A stretch of 64,000 nt of DNA from Silene latifolia (taxonomy: Eukaryota; Streptophyta; Magnoliopsida; Caryophyllales; Caryophyllaceae). Shown piece after piece: positions 10,772-23,763 of the stretch. How positions within the stretch are numbered: position 1 is the first letter of the stretch; every line of letters begins with the position of its first letter. The notes under the pieces are model-generated. The model had not been told where the DNA came from. It saw only the letters and a program-made list of their open reading frames with translations, and made no database searches. The translations under genes were made by a program, and so were the position numbers. The DNA lies in NCBI RefSeq assembly GCF_048544455.1, contig NC_133530.1:19149748-19213747 (forward strand), read 5' to 3'.

Positions 10772-11598
10772 GCGGTCTAATTTGGAATTGTAGGGGTCTT
10801 AACAATGTGCTCGCCCCTACAATTCCTAAACTTAGAGCACTTAATAATAATAAATATTATGATTTTCTTTTTCTTATTGAAACAAAATGTAAGGTAGCAA
10901 GTATAAGTAATATGTTTCGATCCTTAGGCTTCGTTAAATCGGCCGGTGTTGATCCTTTGGGGACGGTCGGTGGACTATGGGTAGGGTGAAAAAAGGAGGC
11001 ACTTATGAGTGTAGTGGAGTCATCTCCTAATTTTGTGATCCTTCTAGTTGAGAAATATAATGGCCTTCCTTGGTATCTTGTTTTATTTTATGGTGCACCT
11101 CAACTTTGCTTACGATTCCCAATTTTACAAAAACTAGAGGAAAGCTTAGGGAAACTTGCGTATCCTTTTCTAATTATGGGAGATTTTAACCAAGTTGAAT
11201 ATGCTTGTGATAAGCATAGCTCTAATTCAAGCCAAATTCCGGGGGCATATAAGTTTATCAATTGGAAATTTAGAAATGAATTATTGGATATCCCGTTTAA
11301 AGAGCCGCGGTTTACATGGTGCAATAACAGGCAAAGGAATAAAAGGGTCTATGAACGACTTGATAAGGCTTTAGCGTCGAAAGATTGGTTCACTCTTTTC
11401 CCGGACACGGGTATTAAACACTTTCCAATACAAATCTCTGATCATGCTCCTATTGAGGTGGATTTGAACCTTACAAAAAATACAAATAAAAAGCCGTATA
11501 AACTTGATGCTTGGGCCCTGGACTACCCGGAATGTTTATCATGCATTAAGGAAACATGGTGTTTAAGAGATGTGGGTTCACCTGCTTTTCGAGTATGA
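10768..11598 (+). pseudogene. LINE ORF2: apurinic-type endonuclease domain
   Basis: This is the domain that nicks target DNA. WNCRGLNN at the N terminus and ETK at about residue 38, then GDFN (near 11180), ERLDKALAS and SDHAPIEV (near 11440) are the usual catalytic landmarks of exonuclease-endonuclease-phosphatase fold LINE nucleases. An in-frame TGA at 10987-10989 breaks it after 73 codons; the same frame reopens and continues to 11598, where a frameshift leads into the linker at 11556-12053. Confidence 0.85.
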
Positions 11599-13603
11599 GG
11601 AAGCTATCAAGGGTAAGACAGTGTGTCAAAAAATGGACTTTGGATAAACGGGAGGAATGGTCGGGCAAGTGGGATGATTTTTATAATAGGCTTGAGAAGG
11701 GTATGGAGGAGGTGATCAATGGAGGATCGGAAGAGGAATATTCGAGAGTGCATGAGGAGGTTCGGGAATTTGCTAAGGCGATTGCAATTTACTGGAAGCA
11801 GCGTGCAAAAATTAGATGGATGGTTGATGGGGACACGTGTACGAAGTATTTTTTCAACTGGGTTAAAGGACAAGCGGGAAGGAATTTTATTCTAGGCATC
11901 AAAGGAAGTGATGGTGCTTGGATTTACGAACCGAATGAGGTAACTCTTTCCAAAACTATTTTGTCACATTATTCTCATCTACACACCACAACCGCTATAG
12001 GGGTTCTAATGGCACTACGGAAAACGATTTCGAAGGAGTCCTGCAACATGTGAATATTAAAGTAGCGGAGGATGATGTTGATCTGCTGGGACGGATTTTT
12101 ACTGCCAAAGAGGTTAGACGAGCTGTTTTTCAGATGGGTTCTATGAAATCGCCGGGGCCTGATGGTATACCAGCAATTTTTTACCAAAAGTGTTGGCATC
12201 TTATTAAAAAGGACATCATGAAAGCGGTCTTATCTATACTCAATTCGGGTATGGTCCTCCGTGAGGTAAAAAGAACTTTTATTGCTCTCATTCCAAAAAG
12301 TGAGAATCCTGAGGAGGAGAAAGACTATAGACCAATAAGCCTTTGCAATGTCTTTATGCGAATTGTCACAAAATGCATTACCACCCGCCTGACCAAAATT
12401 ATGGGATACCTTGTGGGGGACTTTCAGAATGCATTTATTGCCGGACGAAATATTACTGACAATATTCTTTTGGCCCATGAGGCCATCTACAAGATTAATT
12501 CTCAGAAAAAGTGTCGATCCGGAAGCTTTGCTTTAAAGGCAGACATGAGTAAGGCATATGATCGGGTTCGTTGGGACTTTCTTCAAGCTGTTCTTTATAA
12601 GTTCGGGTTCCCCGAAAATATGATTCGACTTGTAATGAACTGTGTCACTACAGTTACTTATGAGGTCCTTTTTAATGGTGCCCCACTTAAACAATTCAGA
12701 CCGGAATGTGGCCTTAGGCAAGGAGACCCTTTATCACCATATTTGTTTCTCTTATGTATGGAGGTGTTATCTTCCAATGTGGCTTCTGCTCAGGCTCATG
12801 GAGCCCTTAAGGGCGTTCCAATCTGCAGAGGAGTGAAACCACTCACTCACCTTTTCTTTGCGGATGACTCAGTTTTCTTCTTACGGGACAAAGGAAATGC
12901 AGTGAGGGTTCTTAAAGGTATCTTTGGTCAGTACTGTAAGGCATCTGGTCAAGTGCTGAATGAGGAGAAATGTGGATTTCTCTTTAGCCCAAATATGACT
13001 CTACGTAAGATTCAAATATGTCTTAAGACTTTCAACATCAAAAACAATAAGGGTATTGGGAAGTACTTAGGTATGCCTGCGGAGTTCCAGGGTTCAAAGA
13101 AGGAAATCTTCAAGGGTTTGTTGGATAATGTTACCAAGCGGGTTTCTTCCTGGAATGGTGTCTTCCACTCACCGGCAGGGAGGCTCACTCTGATCTCTTC
13201 TATTCTATCAAATATTTCCAATTACTTTCTATCGGTTTTCAAAATTCCGGTAAGTGTGACTAAGAAGATCAACGCTCTTCTTTTACATTTTTGGTGGGCG
13301 GGAACTAGATCAGGGAAGTCGATACATTGGTGTAGCAGGATGTTTACCAGCTTGCCTAAGAGGGAGGGCGGTCTAGGTATTCGTAACATCGAATGTCTCA
13401 ACAAAGCTTTACTGGCTAAGCATGCATGGAGAATTGTCTCGAAAGAAAAATATTTGTTCAGCTTAACTTTCCGTGAAAAAATCTTTGGTGATCTTAATCC
13501 ACGACCATCAAGGCTCACGTCGTGGGGGGTGAAGAGTGTGCTACATGGCTTACAGTTTATCCTTGACAACTTAGTTGGCAGCCTGGGATATCTTCTAAGC
13601 TGA
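11599..13603 (+). pseudogene. LINE ORF2: linker and reverse transcriptase
   Basis: A linker rich in charged helices (11599-12053) shifts frame near 12050 into an open RT segment of 517 codons. RT landmarks are PGPDGIPAIFYQKCW, RPISLCNVF, the NAFIAGRNITDNI block, ADMSKAYDRVRWDFL, GLRQGDPLSPYLF and the catalytic FADD at 12857-12868. It primes cDNA synthesis at nicked target DNA. The frame is lost at 13603 and continues in another frame. Confidence 0.9.
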
Positions 13604-14412
13604 ACGTTTGGACCAATAAATGGGTCAATGGGAAATGCCCGGATCCCAAAGACGAAATATTAGGCCAAGATTTTATCTTCCTAAAGGACCTCACTATCAG
13701 GGATCTACAGCTTAACTCTGGTGGTTGGAATCCACAATTCATACAATTGCTTTTTGATGATAACACCACCAATAGGATCTTAGCTACTTTACTAAGACCT
13801 AACCAAATTGAGGATGATCCCATTTGGCCATTCACGCAAACTGGTGCATACTCGGTTAAAAGCGGCTATTGGATTCTTTGTAGTGAATTATTTACCAGGA
13901 AAGCTTCTGTGTTGGATAGATCGAGAATGAATGCAAAACGGAAGGATTTTTGCCGCTCTCGGCTATGGCATTTACCTGGACCACAATCGTGGAAAATTTT
14001 GGTATGGAAGATTCTTTCAAATTCACTCCCGGTGGGAGAGGAATTTGAGAAGCGTCACATAACATGGATTTCATCATGTTGCCTGTGCCGTAGCAACTGT
14101 GATATTGTTGAATCTATTGACCATATTTTCAAAGATTGTAAGGTGGCAGCTAGGATATGGGCAGGCTCACCGCTGGGAGTGAACACTGCACAAGCGGGAA
14201 ACATCAGTGCTGGAGACTGGATTATTAATTGGATTCATTACTTACGAACTCTTGAGGACTGGGAGGTACGAACGATTCAATTCCTAGCTATCATAGTGTC
14301 TTTATGGAACTTGCGTAATAATGCTAGATTCAGGGGGGAAGGGTTCTATCCTGAGGTTTTCTTTAGGATTTATAACCGTCTAGTTGGGGTGGCCATGGAG
14401 GCTAGGACATAA
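13604..14412 (+). pseudogene. LINE ORF2: zf-RVT region
   Basis: The frame reads on from the RT (LNVWTNKWVNGKCPDPKDEI from about 13600) and is open from ATG 13747 to TAA 14410-14412. The zf-RVT signature is LWHLPGPQSWKILVWKILSN followed by CCLC and DHIFKDC. This domain is common to plant L1 ORF2 proteins. Confidence 0.85.
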
Positions 14413-14934
14413 GCTAAAAAGGTTTTGGGTCAGGGATCTAGTGAGACACAAGATAATGGATGTACTGACTAGGGGCTGGAGTTGAGTATGCTCCGTAATG
14501 GAAATCCAGTTTACGTTACGGGGACGGTGGGCTCATGCTCTATGATCAGACTTATGGTTGATGCAAGCTGGTGGAAGTCGTGTGAAGCATCGTGGGGGTG
14601 GATTGCTTTGGAGATGGGGGGCCATGTGATTTGTAACGGCAATGGCAGGGGATTTTCTGAATCACCATTACAGGCAGAGGCCTTAGGGGTTATTACGAAG
14701 GCACTTAAATGGGCGAGGGATTGCGGATTCCTTCATGTGGAAGTCTCTTCTGATTGCCTACAACTCCTGGTCCAGTGGGCAGGAAATGGAGCAAGACATT
14801 ACCTAATTGCAGGCATCCTCGATGATATTACTCTCTTGTCGACTAACTTTCACTGTTTATGTTTTAGTTATGTTTGTAGGGAACGTAATGAAGCGGCTCA
14901 CCGGCTTGCACGGCGGGCCATGACAATGGCTTAG
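14413..14934 (+). pseudogene. LINE ORF2: RNase H domain (RVT_3-like)
   Basis: It is in the same frame as the zf-RVT part, with stops between them (TAA 14410 and a TAG near 14470). The open part from ATG 14482 shows DASW, then SPLQAEALGVITKAL, then SSDCLQLL, the D-E-D acidic set, and ends with RNEAAHRLARRAM. It ends at TAG 14932-14934, about 20 bases before the A-rich tail. Confidence 0.85.
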
Positions 14935-14971
14935 GAATCTCTTTTACCAGTTGCCAAAAAAATAAAAAAAA

Positions 14972-15143
14972 ATAATGTGGTGTTTCTGTCACTTTGTTTT
15001 GTAACTTGTAACTAGCTGAAAGATCAATTTTGTGCTAAGAAAAACTAATGTGGTTTTCGCTTGTAGGCGTGGTTTTTTATTTTCGTTGGTAAGGAGTTAA
15101 AAACTACCGTTCAGAAACGCTTATTAAAGTAATGAGTTAGGAT
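14972..15143 (+). other. relic of a B3-gene 3' flank
   Basis: TAATGTGGTGTTTCTGTCAC directly after the LINE tail matches 17894 onwards, and GTGCTAAGAAAAACTAATGTGG and what follows match 19597-19700. The LINE therefore inserted in a duplicate of the sequence that follows the intact B3 gene. Confidence 0.75.
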
Positions 15144-15674
15144 CTAGGTAGCACCAAAACGGACATGGACACGACACGAATTCCCATGAAATTTAGGATA
15201 CGGGACACGTCATTTAAATTTAATAAAATATATATTTTATTGTTATTTATGTGTGATTTTATTTCTGAAAAAGTATTGAATATTAAATTTAAATAAGTGA
15301 AGGTAAACTTGACGTTAATTATAACTCATTCTCATTTCCAAAACAAAAAACCAACTTATAATCAATCTATTTCGACATCCCATTACTAGTCTAAAGAACA
15401 TCATTTGTCCCCAATTCAACTTATTTCCCCACCAAATTCAACCGTATAACAATTTACACCATTTACCTTAAATTCAATTTTATTCCGTTTGAAGGTGTGT
15501 CCAAATACCATGGACACGGCTCAAAATACCATGGACACGTGTCGGACACGTGCCCAAATAAAAGATGAAAGTTAGACACGGTTTTACAAGTGTCCGACAC
15601 GTTTTGACGTGTGTCCCACGAGTGTCGTATCCGACACAAGAAGGCCGATTAAGAGAAGTGTCCGTGCTACCTAG
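15144..15674. mobile_element. 531-bp non-autonomous TIR transposon, hAT-like
   Basis: Terminal inverted repeats CTAGGTAGCAC (15144-15154) and GTGCTACCTAG (15664-15674) are flanked on both sides by GTTAGGAT (15136-15143 and 15675-15682). An 8-bp target duplication is typical of hAT. The subterminal regions are full of GACACG/CGTGTC units in opposite orientations, and the centre is AT-rich. No coding capacity. Confidence 0.85.
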
Positions 15675-16167
15675 GTTAGGATCCTCTCCAGTACCATCAC
15701 GGATTGAAAGTACATTCCTATGTTGCATAGACTCTGACTTGTGATCATTTTTTTGTTTGAAGGTATCACTTGAGATCATTTGTTTGCATGTAAGACAAGT
15801 GGTTAACTGTTTATTATTGAAATATTCACCTAAATTGAACAATTTTCATTTTTCCATTTTTTTGAACAAAACTTTACTGCTATCCAACACAAATTATAGA
15901 ATAAGAAGTCTTATACCGTGAAACAGTTTTTTTATATAAAAAAAAATATCTCATTACTATACTATCTATAAATTAGTGATTTTTCTGAAAATAGACCGTC
16001 TCAGCATATGAGTCCGACTTTATTGGGCCTGGGCTTGCTGACTGCTGTTAATGAATGCAGGCATGTAGCCCTTAACATATAACGCTTCAGTAATTCATTG
16101 CCTATAGACTTCCGTTTCACTTTAATGTTTAAACTGTCTAGTTTGCAAAAGTAACGGAATTTCCTCC
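15675..16167 (+). other. upstream region of the B3 gene
   Basis: AT-rich, with no gene seen. It is the likely promoter and leader of the gene starting at 16168; no TATA box is convincing enough to single out. Confidence 0.4.
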
Positions 16168-17863
16168 ATGGCTGTTGATGATCTTCCTCATAATTTTCCA
16201 AGCTTCTTCAAGATAATTCTTGAGCCTCGACACGACCTTCGTAAATTGGTACTCCGTATTATACTTACAGTCTTACATCTTTATCCCTTTCCATTTTCGT
16301 TGATGTTGATGACGAATTGTGTAAATATGATGTATTTTTATCTGCATTCTCCGGTTTCATTATCATTGTGGTGTCTTTTAGTTGAAATTGTCGATTTTTT
16401 CAAGATTACAGAGGATTATATCTCATTACTAGTTCGCTGCCCTAAAAGTTTCGATCTTTATTGCATACCATACATACCATACTCAGTATATAGTAACATT
16501 GGGACTAAAATTGTATCAGGCAATTCCGAAGAAGTTTTTGACAGACCATGGCAATGATCTATTGGATGTTGTAAGCCTCAAAATTCCGACTGGCAAGACA
16601 TGGGAAGTCGAGTTACTGAAAGAAAATGGCAGGGCATGGTTTAATGATGGTTGGAATAAAGTTGTGAACTTTTGTTCAATATGTCATGGACATTTCTTGA
16701 TGTTTAATTATGAAGGAAAGTCTCAGTTCAATGTGTATATTTTCGACATGACTGCTTGCGAGATTGAGTACCCTCTTGATCGTCATGAAACTAGGGAAGT
16801 CCAGAAGAAAGTGAGCGAAATTAAGGCTAAGATAAATTCTGATGCGCCTATTTCTTCACCAGAAGGTGCATTTTTATCTTTTCTTCTCATGTATTCTGTA
16901 AAGTATTCGGGTTTTGGCCAAGTCCATCATTTGACAGAGTCATTTCAGAAATACTGGTTTTTTATCAGTAATTTTTTATCGTTTGTTGGATGAACCAAAT
17001 GTGTGTTGTTTTATATTTGGTGCAGAAAAAGGGATGGGTGCTTTGGTGAGAGAATACATAAGGAAATTTGGTACTCTCAATCAATTACATATCAAGATGA
17101 TTAATTCCTATCAATTTGATATTCCGTCTTTCACAGTCGTAATGCAACCATCTTATGTGTCCGCTAAATATTGTGTGGTAAGCACTCAACTTATATCTTT
17201 GCTTGAATCCATGCTTGACAAACTGTGTATTTGTATGTTAAAAATTTGGGCTTTCAAAGTCGAGTCATCGGTTATTCGTGTTAATCTGACTCACTAATGC
17301 AATTCTAACTGGTTAGAACAGCATTTCATTGTACAGTAAAGTCATTCAGTTGACAGTCAATAAAGTTATGAGAAATGATGCTCATAACCTGGTTCAAATC
17401 CAATCAGCATCAAATCATCCAATCGCTATCCAATTACTTTTCTTACGAGTTTAGTGAGGTGTCGAAGTAAATAAAGTAAAACTGCTGCAAATTTCATTTC
17501 TCTAGTTTAATTTGAATTGATTTGGTACCACAGAATGTACCGTTAACATTTGGTGGCGACTCTGGCGAGCACACGAGTATAAAACCAGGAAGAAGTTACA
17601 CACTCGAGAATTCAAGTGGTGATACATGGACTGTGAGATGTATTGGCAGCACACTGAAGTATAAGAAGTTCTATATGGGATGGAAACAGTTTGCACTGGA
17701 CCATAATTTGCAAGTTGGTGATATCTGTGTTTTTGAGTTGATTAAGGTCTCCAAACGTTTGTTCAAAGTCGAAATAATCCGAAGTTCATCTGATTCTGCT
17801 GCTGCTGGTGCTGTTACTAGTCCGAGTAGTTCCATGAATTCTGAAGACGGGACAGAAGATTGA
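16168..17863 (+). CDS. B3-domain protein, REM-like, two B3 domains (4 exons)
   Basis: Plant-specific DNA-binding protein. Exons 16168-16248, 16520-16865, 17026-17177 and 17534-17863 have GT-AG borders with matching phases (0, 1, 0) and join into 302 codons ending TGA 17861-17863. The N-terminal B3 domain spans exons 1-2 (PSFFKIILEPRHDLRKL, then AIPKKFLTDHGNDLLDVVSL, GRAWFNDGW, HGHFLMFNYEG, FNVYIFDM). The second B3 domain spans exons 3-4 (FTVVMQPSYV, then WTVRCIG, YMGWKQFALDHNLQVGDICV, FELI). The C terminus is Ser/Ala-rich and acidic. Two B3 domains split by an intron inside the first is the pattern of the REM group. Its target genes cannot be told from sequence. A broken paralogue lies at 23992 and fragments occur in the 34-54 kb array. 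Confidence 0.85.
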
Positions 17864-17953
17864 GAATATTTCAGGTGAAGATTAAACTTTCAAATAATGT
17901 GATGTTTCTGTCACTTTGTTGAGGAATAGGGCAATGTAAGCGGGGTTGGGTAA
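17864..17953 (+). other. 3' flank / UTR of the B3 gene
   Basis: The first part of the 3' flank before the solo LTR. It resumes at 19491 after the insertion. The same sequence follows the LINE at 14972. Confidence 0.6.
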
Positions 17954-19485
17954 TGTTGAGTTTATGGATTCAAGTACCTAAGAGGGGGAGGGGGTGAATT
18001 AGGTACTATTTTAAAAATTTATAACTTCAACTTTATTGAATTAAAGTGAGTTACGAGGACAAAAGAGATTAGGAGATACTTTGGATAATATTGAAAGACT
18101 AAACAAGTATCACGATGAATGTTTGCTGAAGTATGAAAGCAACAATCGTTCTGACTGTATCTATTTGTCTCAGTTTGTGGAATATGACTGCAGACCAAAT
18201 GCGACAGTATGATGAACCCTTACTTCTAAGGTTAAGCGAAACAAAACAAACAAACAAAGTAAATTGCAGCGGAAATAAAGTAAACACTTGAACACGAGAT
18301 TTTTGAATTGGTTCGGCAAGAATCTCAAGTGCCTACGTCCAATCTACCTTTTTATTACTTTCCTTTAGTGATCTACTCCGACAACTAAAAGACCCTTGTA
18401 ATAAAAGACACCAACCTACTCCGGTTGTAAAGCTAGTACAAGAACTACTCCGTTCTTATGACAAGCTAACTCGCAACCTACTCCGGTTGCCAACTCACAA
18501 CCTACTCCGGTTGTCAAGAGTTAAAGACTACTCCGTCCTAAACTCTACTAACACACTTAGAATGTTATAGGATCAAGTTTCCACTAACATATTCTTAGCA
18601 AAGAATAGAGATGGACAACTTTTACAAGATCAACAATTCATAAGCAAGAGAGTTTAGTATAGAAAAGCAACAAAGAGCCACGATCAGAATAACTTGAAGA
18701 CACTTGAAGACTTTTAAAGGATTTTGCAAATAAACACGATTTTAAGCTTTAAAAACAATTTGCAAACATGAAAGAATTATTTCAGAAAAGTCTTAAGGAT
18801 TTATAAAGGTGAGACACGGTTTATATAGAGGAGGTGAGTGAAGGGGTTGCTAGGGTTTTGAAGGGTCAAAGACCTCACATGTGAAGGGCAATAGCAACCA
18901 CCAAAACTTGCACCAAAGAGGGCTCTTTTGCAAAGGTAAGAATGGGGAAAGATGGTTTGAAAAATAACCTTAAAAGCTCATGCAAAATCAGAAAACAAAG
19001 GGAGAAAAGACAAGTCACATGATGACAAGTTAACACTAAAATGGCAAAAAGCATTCTTTGTTTTCTTAAAGAGCCAAAGGGTTGAATTTGCATAAAGAGG
19101 AAATATTTTGAAAATAATAATTCAAACCACTCTTTATTGAAGACCACCTCCTTAATAAAAATCTGATTCTTATCTTTGAAAAATATGAGTCACGTGAAAG
19201 GCTTTTGAAAGATAAAAAGGGACTTCAAGTTTCTCGAGTTGTGGCAACAATCCAAGAATTTGTTGTTTGTAAAAGCAATAAATGATCGTCTGGACTGTTT
19301 CTATTACTCTAATATACTCTACTTTCTCACTTGTACATTAGATGACACATGACTTATTACAATGGGATTAATAACAACTTCAACACTTCTTAATCCATGC
19401 TTGATGTGATCATATATCCTGAAAAGGTAAACTAAGATGACACAAATCAAATGGGCATGTGATCATCAACATAAGGAACCCAACA
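17954..19485. mobile_element. solo LTR, 1532 bp
   Basis: It begins TGTTGAGTTT and ends GAACCCAACA (TGTTG...CAACA ends) and is flanked by a perfect 5-bp duplication GGTAA (17949-17953 and 19486-19490). No internal retrotransposon domains are present, so it is a solo LTR left by recombination. It contains repeated CCTACTCCGGTTG units at 18410-18530. A Copia or Gypsy origin cannot be decided. Confidence 0.85.
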
Positions 19486-19564
19486 GGTAACATCCGGTGG
19501 CACCATCTCATTTTCCGTTGGAGGAAGTGTACTGTGTTGGTTTTGTAAGTAATTGAACAATCAA

Positions 19565-19609
19565 GTCTATGCTAAGGCCTTTGCCAAAAAAAAATGGTCT
19601 ATGCTAAGG
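19565..19609 (+). mobile_element. 19-bp relic of a LINE-type insertion with 13-bp target duplication
   Basis: GTCTATGCTAAGG at 19565-19577 is repeated at 19597-19609. Between them lies CCTTTGCCAAAAAAAAATG, a few bases plus an A-run that resembles the LINE tail near 14950 (GTTGCCAAAAAAATAAAA). This fits a very short 5'-truncated target-primed insertion. Confidence 0.7.
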
Positions 19610-20650
19610 AAGACTAATGTGGCTTGTCTTAGCTTAGTTTACTTTATTTGAGTTGTTTTGTTTTTGTTGGCAAGTAGTTAAAGACTAGCATGTAGGCTTG
19701 TACACTTATCAAAGTAACGTGTTCAGATCCTCGCCCGTATTATGAATTATGATTGGAGGAGACTTATGAAGGGAAGCCGCAATCTCAGTTAGCGATTTTG
19801 TTCTTGAACAGAAAATTGATCAAAAAATAGCAATTAATTTCTTACAAACTCATTTAATAATATTTTCCCCTTTAAACACTATTATCTCTTTATTTCTATG
19901 CATAAATGTACAAATGTTCGATGTTGCTAAGATGCAATCTGGACCGCTAAAAGGAAATGAATTCTCTAAGGAAATAGAGATGATCTTGACTCAAAAAATT
20001 GCTACTTTAGAACGCCGTCCACTCAAGTGCTTTGAAATCGATTATTTTTAAATAGAGAGTACGTACTTTTTTTTTTACGTAGCATAGAACAAAACTACTA
20101 CTCGTATATGAGAGAACAACTTTGATTTGATTTTTGTACCACGATTAAACCGTTACTCGATAGGTAACGACTTTATTCCAAAGTTTTTGTTATACAATTT
20201 TTTTGAGATGATCATTTTCATTATACGACATGTATCTCTTCTAGAGTTCTAGTCAATTGTCCATCTTTAACTCTTCTAGATATGTTTTTCAAGGAGTCAC
20301 GAGCTGATTCCAAATTGTAGAAGTTTCCGAATCCTTCTTTGTTCCAGAGATAAGTTAATTAAACGAAATCTATTTTTTTTACTTTCCCCTAAAATAATAG
20401 GAAAAATACCAAATATTTATCCTTTTTTTGACATGTGGGAATTTTCTCCAACCTTCTCTCATCTAATATACCATTAAAATAGTATTTAGCTTCCCTATTT
20501 TTATACTCGTAATAATTTATTCACAATACACAACTTATTATGACTCGATGTTAGAGGAGAAGGTCGGAAATTGGAATAGATGACGTGAGCGATTAGGTTA
20601 TTTCCTAATAATATTGCATATCAGATTATTATTAAGTCGGCCAGAAACTC
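19610..20650 (+). other. intergenic region and upstream promoter of polyubiquitin
   Basis: AT-rich, with no ORF or repeat of note. 19610-19750 is still B3-gene 3' flank, matching 15040-15150. The remainder probably carries the upstream promoter elements of the ubiquitin gene. Confidence 0.5.
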
Positions 20651-20658
20651 TATAAATA
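20651..20658 (+). promoter_or_regulatory. TATA box of polyubiquitin gene
   Basis: TATAAATA lies about 30 bases before a C/A-rich leader (starting about 20685) that runs to the splice donor at 20772. Its position relative to the leader intron fits plant polyubiquitin promoters. Confidence 0.8.
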
Positions 20659-20771
20659 CCAACTCATAATCTTAAGGTTCTTCATCTCACAATCCCCAAA
20701 TCAATTCCCAAATCCCCAATTCATCTTCAACATCTCAATTCTTCTTTCAAACATCAATCACTCTCTTCAAG

Positions 20772-21364
20772 GTAACCTTCTTTTCTCCTTTTTTTCCTTT
20801 AATCAATCTCCTATTGTTCTTAATTGTTGATTATTATTGTTTACGAATTTAAATTTATGATCGTAGTATTAATTTGTTAGGGTTTGTATTTCTTGTGTTT
20901 TACCTAATTAATTGACTAGAGATTGATTTTACGGTGACGAATTATCCTTTTGAGATTGATTATTGATTGATTGATTATTATCTTGTGTTTTACCTAATTA
21001 ATTGGCTAGAGATTGATTTTACGATGATGATTATCCTCCTGTTTGTGATCAGCGATTGTTTTGTCTAAAGTTGTAGCAATTGATTGAATTCCTGATCAAT
21101 TATTGTTATGAATTTGAGTTTTAATGATCTTTTATTTATTATTATTGATTATTATTAATGATTGAATGAACAACTAATTGAGTTGTGATATTACGAGCTA
21201 TTGGAAGTAAGAAATTGTAATTGTATTTCGGTTTTCGCCTCAAAATTGTATTTTGGCCATGTCTTGATCGTTGGTCAATATTGATTATATGCTTCTTAGT
21301 TTAAGAGGAATTTGGTTTGTCTGTTTGAGGTCTCAATTTTGATTCTGATTGTAATTATGTGTAG
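20772..21364 (+). other. leader intron of polyubiquitin (593 bp)
   Basis: Donor CTTCAAG|GTAACC, acceptor ATGTGTAG directly abutting the ATG at 21365, T-rich throughout. Plant polyubiquitin genes typically have one 5'-UTR intron at this place, which often raises expression. It contains a 56-bp direct repeat (20891-20946 and 20981-21036). Confidence 0.9.
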
Positions 21365-22738
<1,374 letters not shown>

Positions 22739-22900
22739 GCTTCTACTGTTAGTACTTGGCCACTTTGTCTGTTCGTTTTTCGTGATGTGCTCTATATTCA
22801 CTGTCTAGACTATCTCCCATATGCTGAGAACTACTATATGAGCAAGCTATGATAAACTTGTTTAAGTTCAATGCATGAATAAAAGACCCATTTGTGTCTA
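22739..22900 (+). other. polyubiquitin 3' UTR with polyadenylation signal
   Basis: AATAAA at 22877-22882 lies about 140 bases past the stop and is the likely poly(A) signal. Further downstream, to about 23570, nothing is recognised. Confidence 0.6.
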
Positions 22901-23600
22901 TTTTGTTTGGTACTATATGAACATCACTACTATATCTTTAACATAAAAATATATTTGCTTGATTGTGGCAAAAACCCGTGTTTTATTCACTTGTCGAAAT
23001 TCCTACTTCACTGTTATTTACTTGTCGAAATTTGGATCACTTGTTCTGGATCAGTGTTATTGGGGGAGCTTCTGAGCTGAGCTTGCATGTTCAACTTATT
23101 TTACGGGTTCACCATAGGCGTCTATAAAGATGTTCGTAATCCGACTTGTCCAACTTAAGAAGTGATCCTAGACTGTCTACAGAGATTTTAACATAGATTG
23201 TTATAGTTATCACCAAAAATCATAGATTGTTATCTCCATCTCCATTTTTAAATAAAGCCAGAGGATTGTTGATTCCAGTACTTTTTATAGTAAAGTTGTA
23301 GTCTTTGCTAACATAAGCGTAAGATTATCACATTTGACCTCGCTTATTCGGTCACTAGAATTGAAAAAATAGGACCATCTTTAAAATTTGAATCGAATTT
23401 CGCAAATATTTTAACATAAGAGAAGGTTGATTATTACCGTTTTATTTGAATATATGCCTTCCGGTCTTTTAATTTTATACTCCTAGAGATATCGAACATA
23501 AACAAAAAAGAATGAAGTATTAGAAGGTATTTTTAAAATTTTCCTTAAAATTCTTTTTGAGTTTGGTTTACAATAAGTCTTGCTGAAGGTAACATTTTGT
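22901..23600. other. intergenic, nothing recognised
   Basis: AT-rich DNA between the ubiquitin 3' UTR and the MITE at 23601. No open frame with recognisable content. Confidence 0.5.
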
Positions 23601-23763
23601 CACAAGCTGAAGACGGGGTAAAATGTGACCCATTTAAGACGAAAATGTAACCATTTTTAGATAAAAAGGTAGCAGGACAATTTTCTTAGCTATAACAGTT
23701 TGTCATTAAAATTGTCACATTTATCGTTAAAATGGCGATACTTAGCCCGTCTTTCAGCTTGTG
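23601..23763. mobile_element. small MITE with CACAAGCTGAA(A)GACGGG ends
   Basis: CACAAGCTGAAGACGGGG at the left is the inverse of CCCGTCTTTCAGCTTGTG at the right (23746-23763). The same CACAAGCTGAAGACGG motif is found at about 30132, so it is a family. The superfamily is not clear. Confidence 0.65.

Larger units (their letters stand above)
10556..14971 (+). mobile_element. L1-type LINE, 5' part split off by the Gypsy insertion
   Basis: In order: the end of ORF1, then ORF2 with endonuclease, reverse transcriptase, a zf-RVT zinc region and an RNase H domain, then an A-rich tail (AAAAAAATAAAAAAAAATAA at about 14955-14974). This is the plant L1 layout. ORF2 carries several stops and frameshifts. 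The Gypsy element at 1-10555 interrupts ORF1, so the LINE's 5' end lies left of the window. The sequence after the tail matches the 3' flank of the B3 gene at 17895. Confidence 0.9.

Noticed and set aside
18099..19147. Minus-strand small frames in the solo LTR
   Set aside because: They fall in a non-coding LTR with clear ends and a target duplication.
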